From Thunnus maccoyii (lineage: Eukaryota > Chordata > Actinopteri > Scombriformes > Scombridae): a DNA stretch of 64,000 nt. The stretch lies in the NCBI RefSeq assembly GCF_910596095.1, contig NC_056538.1:7558001-7622000 (forward strand), written 5' to 3'. The position numbers and the translations under genes are program-made. Positions 62,544-64,000 of the stretch are shown one piece after another (within the stretch, counting starts at the first letter, position 1; each line of letters opens with the position of its first letter). The notes under the pieces are model-generated. The model was given only the letters and a program-made list of their open reading frames with translations. It did no database searches and had not been told where the DNA came from.

Positions 62544-63235
62544 CCAACACTTTGGTCTAGACTGAAATATTTCTAAAACTATTGGACGTGCTGCCATACA
62601 GGTATCCATGCTGCTGATAGGATGAATCCTACTGACTCTGGTGATCTTCTGACATTTCTTCTACTGCTACCAGCACGTCAAAGGTTTCACTTCATCCAGT
62701 GAAATATCTCAACATCTACAGGAAGGGTTTGGGACAAAATGTTATTTTCATGGTTCCTGGACAAGAATGCTAACGCTTTTGGAAATTCCATGACTTTTCC
62801 TCTAGTGTCACCATGAGATTAGTTTTCAGTGAGATGTCTCAACAACGGATGGATTAGAATACAATTGGAATACAATTTGGTCCCTTTTAGGATTAATAAT
62901 AACAGTTTTGGTGCTCCTTTGACTTCCCCTCTAGTGCCATTATCATGTCAAGATTTTCATTTTTCCAATACTTTGGTTTATGACCATAGATTTGGGGACA
63001 TTCCCATCAGCCTCAGCTACAGCTGCACTTTGTGTTTTAACACTAGTTATCATGTTAGCATGCTAACACACAAACCTCTGATGGTGAACATGTTAAACAT
63101 TATACCTGCTTATCGCAGCATGTTAACATTGTCATTGTGAGCATGTTAGCATACTGATGATAGTGTTTATCTTGAAGCATTGTTAGGCCTAAGAGCAGCC
63201 TTACAGAGCTGCTAGCATGGCTTCAGACTCTTACT
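62544..63235 (+). repeat. Dispersed repeat family R1, copy 3 (longest)
   Basis: Holds the blocks TAGACTGAAATATTTCTAAA, GATGAATCCTACTGACTCTG, TTTTCCTCTAGTGTCACCAT, CATGTTAGCATGCTAACA, GTGAGCATGTTAGCAT and TTACAGAGCTGCTAGCATGG in the order seen in the other two copies. Confidence 0.7.
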
Positions 63236-63944
63236 TACTGCAACAAGGTCTAAGGACAGAGGATGTTGTGCAGATGATAAAACTCTCTGGCACTCGCTTG
63301 CAATTTGGACATACGTACATAACCCTGGTTTGACTCAATAAAAGCCTCACCCGGACTGTGCTTTGTGTACTATAACCACAATCCATTCCCAATACTAAGT
63401 AGACTGCAAAATTATTAATGCAAAAAGCATAACTATTAACACTTTCCTCTAATGAACTTTTAAACCTCGCAGTACTCAGTACTGGGCTGGGCAGCCATTT
63501 GGGAGTATAGTGGCCTCTAACAGTAACTGTAAAACCATGAAGAAATTTAAAAACATTTTTGGGGTTATAGAAAATTTATTAGGTCCAATAACAGACAGAG
63601 AGCTCTTGGAGCATTGTATTAGGTTCTAATACATCTGTGATCTTGCTGCTAATTAAACAAAACCAGGCTATAAATTGTATTTTTAACTGCTGCTGTAACC
63701 TGGTCTGTCTTTGTCTTGGTCCCACACAACAGGACGAAATGTTCCTCCTGTACGCCGACATGATACTAATTTATCTCTGCAAAACACACATCCTGGATTT
63801 CTTTTTAATTTTATATTATTCTAACGGAAGCAAAAAATAAGTTTTTGTTAAGCACATGTGTGTATCTGTGCCATTGTCTGTGTAAATGACTTTTGTCTGT
63901 AGCTGTGTTTGGTCATGACTGTCTGTTTGGGTGTGTATGTTTGC

Positions 63945-63945
<1 letters not shown>

Positions 63946-63974
<29 letters not shown>
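63946..63974. repeat. (GT)n microsatellite at right edge
   Basis: About fourteen GT units near the end of the window. The sequence from 63236 to here is AT-rich and shows no gene. Confidence 0.9.
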
Positions 63975-63976
<2 letters not shown>

Positions 63977-64000
63977 AATGATGACTGTGAATGTGTTCCT

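Overview
The window is vertebrate nuclear DNA, almost certainly from a percomorph (spiny-rayed) teleost. Genes have many introns with GT/AG junctions, CA/GT microsatellites are dense, and several dispersed repeats are of kinds common in percomorph genomes. One gene encodes a protein that, from memory, is nearly the same as the perch neuronal connexin Cx35. No bacterial, viral or CRISPR features were seen.

Four protein-coding genes can be rebuilt exon by exon. (1) gjd2 (Cx35/Cx36 electrical-synapse connexin), minus strand, 7783-30548: a 71-nt first coding exon and an 850-nt second exon on either side of a 21.8-kb intron. (2) nop53 (GLTSCR2, 60S ribosome biogenesis), minus strand, 35996-43545: twelve coding exons, 466 codons. 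(3) and (4) Two complete tandem copies of a histone H3.3 gene, plus strand, 45179-46177 and 48858-50217: three coding exons each and identical 136-residue products. nop53 and the first H3.3 gene are head to head, with about 0.6 kb between the nop53 start codon and the inferred H3.3 leader exon.

Layout: 1-1.2 kb GAT/GT/CA simple repeats; 1.2-7.8 kb gjd2 3' UTR or downstream flank; 7.8-30.5 kb gjd2, mostly intron, with possible enhancer motifs (RFX X-boxes, a K50-homeodomain palindrome, an NF-Y-type CCAAT trio), five CA arrays and a hAT-type element; 30.5-36 kb gjd2 upstream region and intergenic repeats; 36-43.5 kb nop53, whose introns hold a THAP-domain relic, a duplicated block around exon 4, a perfect hairpin and a small MITE; 43.5-51.6 kb divergent promoter and H3.3 pair; 51.6-64 kb no convincing gene, with microsatellites and small inverted-repeat elements.

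The genes do not form one pathway: a neuronal gap-junction gene sits beside three broadly expressed housekeeping genes. The most notable signals are the H3.3 pair, whose coding sequences differ at only ten synonymous sites while introns and flanks have diverged (suggesting gene conversion or strong nucleotide-level constraint), and the motif cluster at 18.9-19.3 kb in the gjd2 intron. I found no convincing undescribed multi-gene system.
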